From positions 1 to 64,000 of the forward strand of contig NZ_FCOK02000024.1 in assembly GCF_001544555.2 (NCBI RefSeq): a stretch of DNA of 64,000 nucleotides. The letters run 5' to 3'. The position numbers and the translations under genes are program-made. Origin of the DNA: Caballeronia udeis (GTDB lineage Bacteria > Pseudomonadota > Gammaproteobacteria > Burkholderiales > Burkholderiaceae). Positions 1 to 8,354 of the stretch are shown here, piece by piece (positions within the stretch are counted from its first letter, which is position 1; every line of letters begins with the position of its first letter). Below the pieces are notes generated by a model. It was not told the DNA's origin and searched no databases. It saw only the letters and a list, made by a program, of their open reading frames with translations.

Positions 1-2
1 GC

Positions 3-77
3 GTGGACTACGGCAAGGCGTATGGCTTCAAGATGAAAACGACGCTGCATATTCAAGCCGAAGGCGTGAGGCAGTAA
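3..77 (+). CDS. C-terminal fragment of an unidentified gene
   Basis: An open frame enters from the left edge and ends at a TAA, leaving 24 codons that start VDYGKAYGF and end IQAEGVRQ. Of the two plus-strand frames that stay open here, this one stops just before a clear terminator hairpin, which favours it as the real 3' end. The fragment is too short to assign a family and I do not recognise it. The upstream sequence would settle the frame. Confidence 0.4.
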   Translation: MDYGKAYGFKMKTTLHIQAEGVRQ

Positions 78-393
78 AATTACTGGTGGATGCTGGCGTG
101 AAGATTGTCATGCCGGTCGTTCAGGACAGAGAGGCCGTTCCAGCTTATGCGGGAACGGCTTTTTAGTTTGTTGTAAGCGCCCCGCGCGTAAGCCCGGCTC
201 GAATCCGCGCTTGGGGCCGCGTAGTCCGTCCCGTGACTACCATTCGGCGCTACCCGCATATCATTGCCGAACCCACGATCAATGCTCTCATGTCATGAAT
301 GAAATGACATCGGGGCTATCGTCAAACGGGGTCCCGTCTCACACAATCCTCTCCAACGCAGCGCTTGCTGCCTAATTTTCTGGAGAGAAAACC
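78..393. other. Intergenic region with terminator and a dyad before the NmrA-like gene
   Basis: About 316 bp without a convincing gene. It holds the terminator described separately and a 7-bp inverted repeat, ATGTCAT (290-296) and ATGACAT (304-310), with a 7-nt spacer about 85 bp before the next start codon. The dyad could be a regulator site, but no regulator gene is adjacent inside the window. A purine-rich ribosome-binding site (TGGAGAG) precedes the ATG at 394. Confidence 0.5.
134..165 (+). terminator. Rho-independent terminator of the upstream gene
   Basis: Perfect 8-bp stem GCCGTTCC (134-141) with GGAACGGC (152-159), a 10-nt loop, then TTTTTAG. It lies about 57 bp after the partial gene's stop codon and points the same way. 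Confidence 0.8.
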
Positions 394-1260
394 ATGTATG
401 CAGTGACCGGAATCACAGGGCAGGTTGGGGGCGTTGTTGCGCGTTTGTTGCTGGCCGCTGGCCACGATGTCCGCGCCGTCGTTCGCGACGCAGCGAAGGG
501 CGAGGTTTGGGCGAAGCAGGGCTGCGAGGTCGCACTCGCCGACGTCAACGACCAACAGGCATTGCAGCACGCATTCGAAGGTGTGGAAGGCGTGTTTGTT
601 TTGCTTCCGCCGACATTCGACCCCACGCCGGGCTTTCCCGAAGCGCGCAAGACTATCGCCACGTTGCGGGCTGCACTCGCGGCGGCCAAACCGTCCAGGG
701 TGGTCGTGCTGTCCACCATCGGCGCACAAGCCACGCAGCCGAATCTGCTGAACCAGTTACAAATCCTCGAGCAGGAACTGGGCACGCTGCCAATGCCCGT
801 GGCTTTCCTGCGCGCCGCATGGTTCATCGAAAACGCGGCGTGGGATGTGGAGCCCGCGCGCGATTCCGGCATCGTTCCCAGCTTCTTGCAGCCGCTCGAT
901 AAACCCGTGCCGATGGTCGCGACCGCGGATATTGGCCGCGTTGCAGCGGACCTGTTGCGCGAATCGTGGACGGGTCGCCGTATCGTCGAACTGGAAGGGC
1001 CGCAGCGTATTTCTCCCAACATGATCGCCGAGAGCTTTGCTCGCCTGCTCGGCCGCGACGTCAGCATGACAACCGTACCGCGTGACACGTGGGAAGAGTT
1101 GTTTCGCTCGCAAGGGATGAAAAACCCGACGCCGCGCATGCAGATGATCGATGGCTTCAACGAAGAGTGGATCTGCTTCGAAGGCGCTGAAAACGAAGTG
1201 CGCAAAGGCCGTGTGCCGCTCGATACAGTGTTGCAATCACTGATTGAAAAAGCTTCGTAG
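394..1260 (+). CDS. NmrA-like NAD(P)-binding protein
   Basis: A 288-aa cytoplasmic Rossmann-fold protein of the NmrA/atypical short-chain dehydrogenase type. The N-terminus has the dinucleotide-binding glycine motif GITGQVG right after the first strand, followed by an alternating beta/alpha pattern and the segment VVVLSTIGAQ near residue 110. Relatives either sense NAD(P) redox state or reduce quinones or small carbonyls; the sequence does not say which applies. The start follows a TGGAGAG ribosome-binding site. The next gene, an SDR, begins 61 bp downstream on the same strand, so the two could be co-transcribed and act on related redox chemistry. I see no signal peptide or membrane segment. 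Family confidence is high; the substrate is unknown. Confidence 0.85.
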   Translation: MYAVTGITGQVGGVVARLLLAAGHDVRAVVRDAAKGEVWAKQGCEVALADVNDQQALQHAFEGVEGVFVLLPPTFDPTPGFPEARKTIATLRAALAAAKPSRVVVLSTIGAQATQPNLLNQLQILEQELGTLPMPVAFLRAAWFIENAAWDVEPARDSGIVPSFLQPLDKPVPMVATADIGRVAADLLRESWTGRRIVELEGPQRISPNMIAESFARLLGRDVSMTTVPRDTWEELFRSQGMKNPTPRMQMIDGFNEEWICFEGAENEVRKGRVPLDTVLQSLIEKAS

Positions 1261-1321
1261 AAGGGCATCGATTTGCAAGGATTTTTATTGAGGAATTCAC
1301 CTTTATTCAGGAGTACAACCC

Positions 1322-2074
1322 ATGACTGAAGCGAAAGAAAACACGGCTCCTAAAGGCCGCCTCGATGGCAAGAAAGTGATCGTGCTCGGCGGTTCATCGG
1401 GTATCGGCTACGCGGTGGCGGAGTATGCGCTGGCGGAAGGTGCACGCGTTGTGATTGCTTCGAGTCATGCGGGACGTGTCGAGGCTGCGGTCACGGCGCT
1501 CGGATCGAATGCCGAGGGCCACGCGCTCGATCTCACCGATGAACATGCCATAGAAGCGTTTTTCAACGCGGCTGGCAGCTTCAATCATCTGGTGTTCACC
1601 GCGGGCGATTCACTGCGGCTTGGTGAGATTGCATCGACGGATTTATCGCTGGCAAGACGAGCCTTCGATATCCGCTATTGGGGTGCGCTCGCCGCGGTCA
1701 AATACGGCGCGCCGCATATCGCGGCAGGCGGTTCGATCGTGCTGACAACGGGTATCGCGGCATTGCGTCCGCGCAGCGGCTGGGCGTTCGGCGCGAGTGT
1801 GTGCGGCGCGATGGAAGCGCTCACGCGCACGCTTGCCGTCGAACTGGCGCCGTTGCGCGTGAACGCAGTGTCTCCAGGAATGCTCGCAACGAACCTATGG
1901 CAGAACATGTCCGAAGAGGACCGGCAAGCAATGTACGAACAAGCCGGCAAGCATCTTCCGGTCGGACGAGTGGGCGAGGCGCGCGATGTTGCGGCGGCGT
2001 ATCTGTTCCTGATGGAAAGCGGATTCGCGACAGGACAGACGCATGTGGTGGACGGAGGGGCAGTGCTGGTTTAG
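1322..2074 (+). CDS. SDR-family protein with a non-canonical active site
   Basis: A 250-aa classical-length short-chain dehydrogenase/reductase. The cofactor motif GGSSGIGYAVAEYA is intact near residues 22-35, and the C-terminal half has the usual VNAVSPGM and GFATGQTHVVDGG segments. At the catalytic helix, where classical members read Y-x-x-x-K, this protein reads F-G-A-S-V (in GWAFGASVCGAMEALT). The preceding catalytic serine position falls in TTGIAA instead of S-S. The canonical Ser-Tyr-Lys triad is therefore absent although the fold and cofactor site look sound. The ribosome-binding site is CAGGAG before ATG 1322. It may be a divergent enzyme using other residues, or a cofactor-binding non-enzyme. 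It is likely co-transcribed with the NmrA-like gene. Confidence 0.85.
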   Translation: MTEAKENTAPKGRLDGKKVIVLGGSSGIGYAVAEYALAEGARVVIASSHAGRVEAAVTALGSNAEGHALDLTDEHAIEAFFNAAGSFNHLVFTAGDSLRLGEIASTDLSLARRAFDIRYWGALAAVKYGAPHIAAGGSIVLTTGIAALRPRSGWAFGASVCGAMEALTRTLAVELAPLRVNAVSPGMLATNLWQNMSEEDRQAMYEQAGKHLPVGRVGEARDVAAAYLFLMESGFATGQTHVVDGGAVLV

Positions 2075-2172
2075 GCAAGCGTCGCGGTGACAGGGGCGAA
2101 ACCATGAAGATAAGAGAGGTTCAATGCCCCGTTATCTCAGTCATTTGGCGATTAACTTGCCGCGGCAATAAA

Positions 2173-2203
2173 GGGGGCTCGGGCGGTCTGCGTCCGAGTC
2201 CCC
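2173..2203 (-). terminator. Hairpin terminator at the end of the cellulose operon
   Basis: Ten-base-pair stem, 2173-2182 with 2194-2203 (one G-T pair), 11-nt loop. Read on the minus strand it follows the bcsC stop by 17 bp and is succeeded by CTTTATT. It may also stop the plus-strand SDR transcript. Confidence 0.7.
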
Positions 2204-2219
2204 GCTTCAATCACACTCG

Positions 2220-5200
2220 TCAATTCGTGACCGGCAGATATGGGGACGTCAACGTAGTCGGCGGATACGACACTGCGCCCAATTGCTTCGTGAAGCTGTA
2301 CCGCACGTAGACGCCGGCCATGTATTCGCGATACTGGTACGCGTTGCCAAGCGACGCCGATCCGCCCACGAAAAGTTGCGGCGCGAGCTGGTATTCGGCG
2401 CTTGCGTTGAACGAGTACGCGACGCCCGTCTTGCTCGTAGCCGGATACACGCCGCTCGTGGTGTACGGTGTTGCCGTCAGAAGAGCGACCACTTGCTGGG
2501 CAGTAGGATCGTTCGGGAAATAGTTCGACGCATCCTGACGGTAATGCTGAACACCGATCGACCCCTTCACGTCGTATGTGAACGCGCCGTTGCGGCCCTT
2601 GTACTCAACCGGAATGTTCAAGATGACATATTGCTGCGGACTGAAATATCCCCCCTGACCATACGTGAAGTACGACAGGTTCTTGTTGTAGTGCATCAGA
2701 GTCGTATTCACGCCCACGGTGAGCGTCTGGTTTGCGTCCGTGAACAGGCGGGTGTAGACCCCGCCGCCGCCCTTGACCGCCGTATTGCTCGCGACGTTCT
2801 GACCTTCGAAGTACTCGTACGACGCGTTGACGTAGGCGCCGCTCATGCCGTCGTCCCAGCCGAGCGAGGCGCGGCCTCCGTTCGACGTGACGCCGCCCCA
2901 GGTCAGGGTTCCTTGTTGACTCAATTCGGTGGCGATCGTGGAGTTGAGGGGGGACTTGCTCAAGGCTGCGATCGCGGCCGCGTTCAAGTTATTCAGGCTC
3001 GAATCCTGCGTGCCCGCATAGGACAGCAAGCTGTCCGTGACTGCGCGGCGCGCAACGGCGAGTGAGTACGAAACTTTATCGGTTATGCCGCCGTTGTACT
3101 CAGCGCCACCAACCCAGTTAGCCTCGCGGAAACCAAACGGCGTTCTGCCGACGTCGGCCTTGATGCTGTCGGTTTCATAGCCCACGGATAACCCAACGCC
3201 GCTTGCCGTCTGGTCACCCGAATTGTTCTGGCCCGTGAGCCCGCCGGCCACGCTCGCCCCAAACCGCGCCAGCGTGTTCGGGTCGTTCCCGGCCGTACCC
3301 GCATCCAGCGTGACCGGCGTTGCCGTCACGACAATATGCCCGTTCCCCGCAGCGATGCGGCCCTGAACCGGCGCTTCGATATCCGTCAGGTTCGACAGCC
3401 CGTCTTCACCCGTGCGTTGGCGAAAGATGATGCCGCCCGACACCGTGCTCGACTGGGCGCGGTTGATTTGCGCGAGTTCATCGGCGACGCCCAGCGTTTG
3501 TGCATTTGCCACGGTCGTCGGATTGTTGCCCGCCATGCCGGAGTACGCCTGTGCCGGTTGAGCAGGCGCGTAGGCTTGTCCGTAACCGGCGGGCGGTTGC
3601 GGAATGTAGGGCTGCCCGTAGCCTTGGTTCACGTACGGTTGCTGTTGTTGTTGTTGTTGTTGTTGTTGTTGCTGCTGCTGCGGATACCCGTAACCCTGTT
3701 GTGCGTACTGCTGTTGTTGCTGCGGGTAGGGTTGCTGCGTGTAGTCGGTTTGATCGGCTTGGCGGGAATTACGCGCCGTGGCCTGCTTGCGTGTTGACGT
3801 ATGTTTCGACTTCGCTGCCGGCGCGCTGGAATACGTACGGGATTGCGGCTGCTGGGCGTTCGCTTGCGCCTCGCGCGCAGCGGGCGACATGGGCCAAGGC
3901 GAACTGACCGCCGGGTTATACGGCTGCTGAGCCTGTTGATATTGAGTCGGATATGGTTGCTGCTGATACGACTGCTGGTACGGCTGCTGATATTGCTGCT
4001 GGTTCTGCGCCGGATAAGCCTGCTGATATTGCGGCTGATACGGTTGCTGATACGCCTGCGGCTGATATTGAGCCTGCCCCTGAGGCTGATATTGACCTTG
4101 ATACTGCCCCGCGTCTTGCGCCGGCGCCTGCCCCGGATAAGGCTGCAGCGGCGCCGCGGGCGGACCACCAGACTGACTTGAACCGTAGGTATCGGGACCA
4201 TATCCACCGCCTGTCGCTACCGGGCGAGCAACATTGCCCGGCGTCGAATAGGGTGCAACATACGGTGTCGAATAAGGTGCGGGTTGAGGCGGAGGCAAAT
4301 AGTTTGGCACGTTCTGCGTCGGTGAAGAAGACTGGGGATAAGGGGGCAGTCCGGGCATTGGCGTGGTCGAGCGCGAGAACAGTCCGCTCAGCGGACCGGT
4401 TGGCGCGCCCGATGCGCCCGCCGACGTATCCACGGCGGTCTTGCCTTCAAACGGGTTGGTGCCGGGAAGCGGCATCGACCCGATGCGCTGCATCGCGGAT
4501 TCCCAGCCACGCGGAACAGTGGGTTGCGCACCCTGGCTAGTGTCGGGCGCTGTTTGACGCACGGGCGTATTCGCCGCGATCAACGCCTGCTGCAAATAAC
4601 GCGATGCCAGCGAGAGCTTGCCCTCGGCGTGATACATCCGGCCGGTCGCGGCGAGCACACGGGGGTCCTCCGGCGCCGCCCGCAGCGCCTGGTTCGCCGT
4701 TGCTTCGGCAAACGAAAATTCCTTTGCACCGGACGCCGCGCCAATCGCCGCAACCTGCAAGTCGATGTCGTCAGGCCGTCGTGCCAGTGCAGCCCGATAA
4801 CTCGCGAGCGCGCTGCGGTCATCGCCGGCGGAGGTGTACAAACGGGCCAGCGCGCCTTGCAGATCGGGGTTGTCGGGCATGGCGGCAAGCCAGGGCGCGA
4901 TCACATCGTAGGCGCTGGCCAGGTCCCCGCGCTGGCGCACGGTATCGGCCTGTTTCACCACAATGCCGATGTTCAGGTTATTGAAGTCGATGCGTTGCTG
5001 CGGCGTGAGCTGCGAAGCGGCCAGCCGCCGCATGACCGAGCTCAGCTCGGCTTCCTGCTGCGGATTGGTTTGTCCCGCAGCGACGGGAACGGCAGTCAGG
5101 ATACCTGCGTATTGCAGCAGCAGGCCGGTGTCGTCGGGGGCGGCGGCCATTGCGCCGCGCACCAGAGACAACGCGCGCATGGTGTCGCCCGCCTGCAGAT

Positions 5201-7151
5201 ACGACGAAGCCAGCACGCCGATCAGTTCCGGGCTGCCCTGGGCGGTCGGCGTAGCGGCCTGCAAGACCGCTTCGGCTTGTTGCGTCTGCCCGGCGCGCGA
5301 CATCCGGTTCGCGAGCTCTGCCTGGGTGTGAACCCACAAACGGTGCTGCAGCACGGTCATGGCGGTGGTGCGCTGGTTGACCGGGATGCGTTCCAGCTGC
5401 GATAACCCCGTCGCCCAGTCCTGCGTTTCGGCCGAGAGCAGTGCGCTTGCATAAAGCGCATCGGTCATGTCGGGGTGTGTGGCGAGCAAGCCGTCCATCA
5501 TGCTGCGCGCATTGCCGACCGCACCTTGACGCACATAAATGCGGGCGAGGTCGAGGCGCATCCAGACATCGTCGGGATTGTTCAGCAGCGCATCTTCGAA
5601 GAGGCTGCGCGCGGTGCCCAGGTCGCCACGCGCTTCCGCCGCGCGCGCCTGCGCCGCCTGCGCTTCGCCGCGCAGCTTGTTGATGCCGCCGGCCTTCGCT
5701 TGCTGCTCCGCGTTCAACTGGTTCGCGAAGCTGAGCGCTTCGTCGCCGCGGCCTTGCGCGGCCAGTGCTCCGACCAGTCCGCGGATCGCGTCGGGGTTGT
5801 CGGCCTGACGGCGCAGCGCCATGCGGTACGCCTGTTCGGCGCCGCGCGGGTCACCGCTGTTGAGCAGCGTTTCACCAAGCATGGTCTGCGCGGTGGTGTC
5901 CGATGGATTCAGCGCGATCGCGCGCTCGAACATCGACTTCGCTTTCTCGATCTCGCCATTGCTGCGCGCGCCAATACCCGCGCTCGTATAACTCCAGTAG
6001 GTCGCGCTGGTGAGCGCATCCTTCCACCGAGCCGGATTGCCGGCACGCGATGCCCGCTCCAGATACGTGCGCGCTTCGTCGAATTTTTCCTGCTTCAACG
6101 CGGCGATACCCATGCCGCCGAGCGCATCGCCGTCGTTCGGGCTGTTCGCCAGCACCGCCGAAAAACGGGCGCGCGCCGTGACGATATCGCCACGATCCAG
6201 CGCCGCGAAGCCATCGGCGACTGCGCGGCCGCGGGCATCGACAGCCGCATTCTCTTGCGCGCGATCGCGAGCCTGCTTGTCCTGCTGCACCATCGAATCG
6301 AAACGCGCCTTGACCGCGGGATCGTCCGGCGATGCTTGCAAATAAGCCTGATAGAGCGGGGCGTCGGACGCACGTGCACCGAGCCACAGGAGTGCCTGGC
6401 GCCAGCTCTTCTTCGCCTGCTCGCCGACCGTGCTGTCGGTGCTCAACTGCGCAAGACGCGCGATGCCGTCGCGGCGCGTGGTGTCGCGGTAAGTCAGGTG
6501 CTGCGCGAGCGCCAGCGCGTAGCGCGGGTCGTTGGGGTTCTGGCGCGCGAGCTGCGTCAGGCCCTGACGCGCCTGATCCCAGCCTTGCGGCGTGGCGGCG
6601 AGCGCCTGGTAATACTCGAGCGTGAGTTCGGGCGTGGCGGGCTTGCCGTCAATCGCACGTTGATATTCCTGAACCGCTGACGCGTTCTGCCCGCTTTGCG
6701 CGAGCCGCCGGGCGTCGTTCACGGTCTGGTCGCGCGGGCTGGTTTCGCCCAGCCGCCGGCCGAGTTCATCGATATCCGGATACTGCGGCGCGGCTTCCCG
6801 CAGGCGCTGCAGATACTGCTGCGCACCGCTGCCGTCCTTGCGGTCCGCGAGGATCATGCCCATGCCATAGAGCGCGTCGGGCTGCTTCGGGTCGATGCGC
6901 AGCACCTTTTGCCACGCCTGCTCGGCCAGATCACCCCGGCGATGCGCCTGCCAATAGCGGCCCTGATCGATCAGCACGGTCATCGGAGAATTGGCGCCGA
7001 CGCCCGTGCCGGCCGCCGCGGTGGCCGCGCTGCCGGCGGCTTGCGCGAACGCGGTCAACGGCACGTTGGCGACACAGCCCGCCGCGAGGCTCAGCGCAAT
7101 TGCCCGCGCGCCGGCGTGCGGTTTCAGGGGGAACAGGGGCCGTTTCAACAT
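2220..7151 (-). CDS. bcsC: Cellulose synthase outer-membrane subunit BcsC
   Basis: A 1643-aa protein guiding the nascent glucan through periplasm and outer membrane. A signal peptide ends near AFAQA (about residue 37). Residues about 55-880 are TPR repeats of the AxxxYxxAL type. Residues about 1220-1620 match the BCSC C-terminal beta-barrel domain, starting near LADELAQINRAQSS and ending with a barrel strand GVYVRYSF. Between these lies an unusual low-complexity insert (about 900-1210) rich in Gln, Tyr, Pro and Ala, with repeated YQQPYQ-like units and a run of 14 Gln. E. coli BcsC is about 1150 aa, so this insert explains most of the extra length. A further 20-aa tail follows the last strand-like segment. 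It is the last gene of the operon and its start overlaps bcsZ by 7 bp. Confidence 0.95.
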   Translation of the reverse strand: MLKRPLFPLKPHAGARAIALSLAAGCVANVPLTAFAQAAGSAATAAAGTGVGANSPMTVLIDQGRYWQAHRRGDLAEQAWQKVLRIDPKQPDALYGMGMILADRKDGSGAQQYLQRLREAAPQYPDIDELGRRLGETSPRDQTVNDARRLAQSGQNASAVQEYQRAIDGKPATPELTLEYYQALAATPQGWDQARQGLTQLARQNPNDPRYALALAQHLTYRDTTRRDGIARLAQLSTDSTVGEQAKKSWRQALLWLGARASDAPLYQAYLQASPDDPAVKARFDSMVQQDKQARDRAQENAAVDARGRAVADGFAALDRGDIVTARARFSAVLANSPNDGDALGGMGIAALKQEKFDEARTYLERASRAGNPARWKDALTSATYWSYTSAGIGARSNGEIEKAKSMFERAIALNPSDTTAQTMLGETLLNSGDPRGAEQAYRMALRRQADNPDAIRGLVGALAAQGRGDEALSFANQLNAEQQAKAGGINKLRGEAQAAQARAAEARGDLGTARSLFEDALLNNPDDVWMRLDLARIYVRQGAVGNARSMMDGLLATHPDMTDALYASALLSAETQDWATGLSQLERIPVNQRTTAMTVLQHRLWVHTQAELANRMSRAGQTQQAEAVLQAATPTAQGSPELIGVLASSYLQAGDTMRALSLVRGAMAAAPDDTGLLLQYAGILTAVPVAAGQTNPQQEAELSSVMRRLAASQLTPQQRIDFNNLNIGIVVKQADTVRQRGDLASAYDVIAPWLAAMPDNPDLQGALARLYTSAGDDRSALASYRAALARRPDDIDLQVAAIGAASGAKEFSFAEATANQALRAAPEDPRVLAATGRMYHAEGKLSLASRYLQQALIAANTPVRQTAPDTSQGAQPTVPRGWESAMQRIGSMPLPGTNPFEGKTAVDTSAGASGAPTGPLSGLFSRSTTPMPGLPPYPQSSSPTQNVPNYLPPPQPAPYSTPYVAPYSTPGNVARPVATGGGYGPDTYGSSQSGGPPAAPLQPYPGQAPAQDAGQYQGQYQPQGQAQYQPQAYQQPYQPQYQQAYPAQNQQQYQQPYQQSYQQQPYPTQYQQAQQPYNPAVSSPWPMSPAAREAQANAQQPQSRTYSSAPAAKSKHTSTRKQATARNSRQADQTDYTQQPYPQQQQQYAQQGYGYPQQQQQQQQQQQQQQPYVNQGYGQPYIPQPPAGYGQAYAPAQPAQAYSGMAGNNPTTVANAQTLGVADELAQINRAQSSTVSGGIIFRQRTGEDGLSNLTDIEAPVQGRIAAGNGHIVVTATPVTLDAGTAGNDPNTLARFGASVAGGLTGQNNSGDQTASGVGLSVGYETDSIKADVGRTPFGFREANWVGGAEYNGGITDKVSYSLAVARRAVTDSLLSYAGTQDSSLNNLNAAAIAALSKSPLNSTIATELSQQGTLTWGGVTSNGGRASLGWDDGMSGAYVNASYEYFEGQNVASNTAVKGGGGVYTRLFTDANQTLTVGVNTTLMHYNKNLSYFTYGQGGYFSPQQYVILNIPVEYKGRNGAFTYDVKGSIGVQHYRQDASNYFPNDPTAQQVVALLTATPYTTSGVYPATSKTGVAYSFNASAEYQLAPQLFVGGSASLGNAYQYREYMAGVYVRYSFTKQLGAVSYPPTTLTSPYLPVTN
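3639..3680 (-). repeat. CAA/CAG trinucleotide repeat encoding 14 Gln in bcsC
   Basis: Fourteen consecutive Gln codons read on the minus strand, nine of them identical CAA in a row. It is an in-frame microsatellite able to expand or contract by slippage without breaking bcsC. It sits at about residues 1158-1171, inside the Gln/Tyr/Pro-rich insert. Confidence 0.9.
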
Positions 7152-8353
7152 GCGCTTCTCCAGCTCGGCACGAGTCGGCCGGCTTCGTCGAAACGGTATC
7201 GGCCTTCTATAAATCCGGCGCCGAACAAGCCCAGCACCCGGTCGTAATAAACCGGTTCACGGTTGGAACTTGGTGGCGCGGCGCCCGAAGAGGTTGCCAC
7301 GGGTGCGTCGAGCACCGCGAGATGCGTGCGGGCAAGGCCCAGGCCGCGGTCGTCGCCGAGCGTCTTGAAGTACGGTGCAAGCGCGGCCCAATAACTGAGC
7401 GGGCCTTCGCCGCTCGTGACCCCGGTGGACACATTCACGCGTTCCGGCGGATAACCGTTTTGCGCGACGGCCTGGCGCATGCCGCCGAGCGCCGCAAGCC
7501 ACGGTTTGCCGAGCGGGTCGGCGCTGGACGTCAACCCGGCCCACAGATACACGCGAATGGCGTCGTAGCTGCCGGTGTCAGTGGTCTGCGGATCCACGAC
7601 GAACTGCCCCGACTTGTACGCCGCCCAGTCCGGCGAAAAACCGCGCGGCGCGGTAGTTGTCACGAGCTTGTAGCTGTTCTCGGCAAGCTGGTTCCACGGG
7701 CCGTCCGGCATCTCGCGAGCAAGGCCGCGCAACACCGGCAGCGGCGAGTAGCTCGGATTCAGGCGCGTCACGTCACCGGTCTTGAAGCCCTGCGGCCCGG
7801 GCAGCAGCATGGGCCCCAGGCCCGCGAGGTTCGTCACTTCCTGGCGCACGATCTGAGCGGCCAGCGCCATGCCCAGTTGCGTGTAGGTTTTCTCGTTCCA
7901 GAGGCGGCCGGCTTGCAGCAGGTCGTAGGCGATCCACAGATCGGAGTCGGAGGCGGAATTGGGATCGAGCACGCCGAACGAACCGTCCGGTTTCCTGCCC
8001 CATTGCCATGAAGGCAACCGGACGTTGCCCGGCTCGAACTGGTTTGCCGCGAGGTTCGTGCGGGTCCAGGCGAGCAGCCGGTCAAAGGTCGCGCGGTCGT
8101 TTGCGACCAGCGCGAAGAACATGGCGTAAGACTGGCCTTCGGAGGTTGTCTGCTGCGTCGGCGTGGAGTAATCGATCACGCGGCCGTCGGCCTGCACAAA
8201 GCGCGCGGTGAAAGTCCGGTAAGCGATCCAGTCGGTACATTGGGCGGCCGCCGTGGCCGCTGACGACGCATGAGCGCTGAACGTGGTCCCCATGCCGGTC
8301 AGCGCCAGCGCAAGAATTGCAGTCTTCGATCCACGTCTGAAACCAGCCTGCAT
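7145..8353 (-). CDS. bcsZ: Periplasmic endo-1,4-beta-glucanase BcsZ (GH8)
   Basis: A 402-aa secreted cellulase of glycoside hydrolase family 8 that trims or edits the glucan chain during export. An N-terminal signal peptide (ILALALTGMGTTFSAHA) precedes the mature region. The catalytic acid is expected in TSEGQSYAMFFAL (Glu near residue 72), and the conserved acidic segment NSASDSDLWIAYDL follows at about residue 130, as in E. coli BcsZ. The length is slightly above the usual 370 aa. The start lies 1 bp after the bcsB stop (TGA-T-ATG) and the 3' end overlaps bcsC, so translation is probably coupled. All visible family motifs are intact. Confidence 0.95.
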   Translation of the reverse strand: MQAGFRRGSKTAILALALTGMGTTFSAHASSAATAAAQCTDWIAYRTFTARFVQADGRVIDYSTPTQQTTSEGQSYAMFFALVANDRATFDRLLAWTRTNLAANQFEPGNVRLPSWQWGRKPDGSFGVLDPNSASDSDLWIAYDLLQAGRLWNEKTYTQLGMALAAQIVRQEVTNLAGLGPMLLPGPQGFKTGDVTRLNPSYSPLPVLRGLAREMPDGPWNQLAENSYKLVTTTAPRGFSPDWAAYKSGQFVVDPQTTDTGSYDAIRVYLWAGLTSSADPLGKPWLAALGGMRQAVAQNGYPPERVNVSTGVTSGEGPLSYWAALAPYFKTLGDDRGLGLARTHLAVLDAPVATSSGAAPPSSNREPVYYDRVLGLFGAGFIEGRYRFDEAGRLVPSWRSAC

Positions 8354-8354
8354 A

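Noticed and set aside
3336..4540. Long plus-strand frames across the bcsC low-complexity region (Leu-, Arg- or Asp/Ala-rich)
   Set aside because: These are antisense readings of the Gln-rich repeat codons and have no start signal or family match.
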